Shown here: positions 63,162 through 64,000 of the stretch, piece by piece
Layout of the letters: every line of letters starts with the position of its first letter
Numbering within the stretch: position 1 is the stretch's first letter
Virus record (IMG/VR): IMGVR_UViG_3300023174_000064
Location: 82,038-146,037 of that record
DNA from: a virus
Length of the DNA stretch: 64,000 bases
Direction: 5' to 3' (one strand)
Made by a program: the position numbers and the translations under genes
Notes under the pieces: model-generated
Seen by the model: only the letters and a program-made list of their open reading frames with translations
The model's database searches: none
What the model was told of the DNA's origin: nothing

Positions 63162-63593
63162 ATGACCAAGACCAACAACAACCGTGTGCGAGCCAAGGCC
63201 CGCAAGTCCCCGAAGTCTCTCCGTGATCTGAACACGGCCAAGATGAATGCCGTGATGTACAAGTTCATCCCGGCTGTCTACGATCTCCATGTGGAGTTCA
63301 CACTCACGGGCGATCAGGACTTGAATGATCCGGTGGACTTCCTGCCACGCAACCTGTCTCGACTGGAGATGGGTAGCGGTTACTGCATGATGACGGGAAT
63401 GCGTGACTTTCACTTCCGTGGCACAGAGCAGGAGATGAAGAACATCATGCGCCAGTTCTGTTCCAGCCCGTTCAAGGTGTACAAGTTCTATGTGTACCCG
63501 GACGGAGATCACTTCAACGAGTTCAACGACAGCGTGCGGCAGAAGGCGTTTGCCCGTGCAGAGCGTCGGGCCAAGACCAAGAGGAGCAAGTGA
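63162..63593 (+). CDS. Unknown early protein, 143 aa, leaderless
   Basis: Reads TKTNNNRVRAKARKSPKSLR and FIPAVYDLHVEFTLTGDQDL, then DFHFRGTEQEMKNIMRQFCS and a basic tail. Shares the first four residues MTKT with the upstream protein. Function unknown. Confidence 0.76.
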   Translation: MTKTNNNRVRAKARKSPKSLRDLNTAKMNAVMYKFIPAVYDLHVEFTLTGDQDLNDPVDFLPRNLSRLEMGSGYCMMTGMRDFHFRGTEQEMKNIMRQFCSSPFKVYKFYVYPDGDHFNEFNDSVRQKAFARAERRAKTKRSK

Positions 63594-63892
63594 TGGACGG
63601 CATCATCAGCACATTCAAGTCTCGCTACGGCGACACACGCACCGTGACCCAACTGGACGAGGAGACTCTGATCCTTGAAGGCACAACCATGTACACCCGT
63701 GGAAGTGATGGTGATGACGGGCAACTCATGGTGGACTTTGAGGGTGGCCCGTTCCTGACCAAAGGCATGGACATCCGGGTACACTTGGGATGCCCGATGG
63801 ATGGTGTCATCAAGACCATGCGGTTCCTGCCCAGCGACCGACCCAACCACGCCAAGGTTGAGGTGAAGATCAAGCCCGGTCAGCAGCGTTGA
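63593..63892 (+). CDS. Unknown early protein, 99 aa
   Basis: ATG 63593 overlaps the previous stop (TGATG) and has an AGGAG site; a GTG three bases earlier is less likely. Reads DGIISTFKSRYGDTRTVTQL and MVDFEGGPFLTKGMDIRVHL. Beta-rich; function unknown. Confidence 0.74.
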   Translation: MDGIISTFKSRYGDTRTVTQLDEETLILEGTTMYTRGSDGDDGQLMVDFEGGPFLTKGMDIRVHLGCPMDGVIKTMRFLPSDRPNHAKVEVKIKPGQQR

Positions 63893-63957
63893 AACTGCCC
63901 CGGCCACTTTGACGGCTGTGTGCGTACAACCGTTCGTGTTGACTTATTCATCGGCCT
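63893..63957 (+). other. 3' untranslated region before last terminator
   Basis: GC-rich, no ORF, short inverted repeats only. Confidence 0.45.
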
Positions 63958-63986
63958 TGCCCCCTCCGTTATGGGGGCTTTTTTGT
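63958..63986 (+). terminator. Intrinsic terminator
   Basis: GCCCC / GGGGGC stem followed by TTTTTT. Confidence 0.88.
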
Positions 63987-63991
63987 TTTTT

Positions 63992-64000
63992 GTTGATAGT
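63992..64000 (+). repeat. GTTGATAGT motif at window end
   Basis: Copy cut by the window edge, again directly after a terminator T-run. Confidence 0.7.

Noticed and set aside
1-64000. CRISPR array, integrase, transposase or rRNA
   Set aside because: None seen; the repeats found are too short or lack spacer structure, and no recombinase motifs were seen.

Overview
The window is part of the genome of a lytic, tailed, contractile-tail phage of the T4-like type. A near-complete run of T4-type virion genes supports this: portal gp20 (partial), tail tube gp19, sheath gp18, terminase gp17 and gp16, neck gp15/gp14/gp13, baseplate gp6, gp25, gp53, a gp48-like cap, a gp27-like hub, a gp26/gp51-like assembly protein, head completion gp4, the ssDNA-binding protein gp32 and the late-transcription co-activator gp33. 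No integrase, plasmid or host genes are seen. The host cannot be named. A PEP-CTERM-like tail on one protein and pervasive leaderless transcripts point to a bacterium with exosortase-type sorting and good leaderless translation, but this is inference. Layout: (1) 1-29.3 kb, low GC, mostly minus strand: packaging, neck, tail, fibre and baseplate genes, with a short plus-strand block (gp4, tube-like protein, gp26/51-like, acidic protein) at 21-23.5 kb. T4-type late promoters (TATAAATA, or CATAAATA/GATAAATA) lie in front of many of these units. (2) 29.3-36.7 kb, minus strand: accessory and metabolic genes (SpoU-type RNA methyltransferase, UVDE endonuclease, deaminase-fold protein, Sm-like and HTH proteins, a PEP-CTERM-like protein) interleaved with seven tRNAs (Gly, Glu, Ile-UAU, Asn, Arg, Leu, Lys). 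Several units start at host-type promoters with a 16-bp spacer. (3) 36.7-50 kb: GMP reductase plus a cluster of at least 13 proteins that share a ten-residue N-terminus ending in [L/I]-x-E at residue 10. This matches the T4 capsid-targeting sequence cut by the prohead protease, so these are candidate internal head proteins injected with the DNA. Their mature parts include an ADP-ribosyltransferase-like protein, an M15 peptidase, a nucleotidyltransferase, a methyltransferase, a GP88-like protein, a WCT/HEAT-like protein and a DUF6321-like protein. (4) 50-64 kb, markedly higher GC, almost all plus strand: about 40 small genes in short units, each with a TTGACA-17 bp-TANNNT promoter. In 20 of 24 plus-strand promoters, and one on the minus strand, the start codon lies 6-7 nt after the -10 box, which predicts leaderless mRNAs. 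Between units are intrinsic terminators, a recurrent GTTGATAGTA motif, AT-rich GTTAAG repeats and minus-strand promoters that lead into no obvious gene. The strand switch at 50 kb carries two G-rich direct repeats. The right arm looks like the early region read by host sigma-70 RNA polymerase, and the left arm like the late region read by a gp55/gp33-type system (gp55 itself is not in the window). The 29-50 kb block would supply replication support, tRNAs and injected host-takeover proteins.
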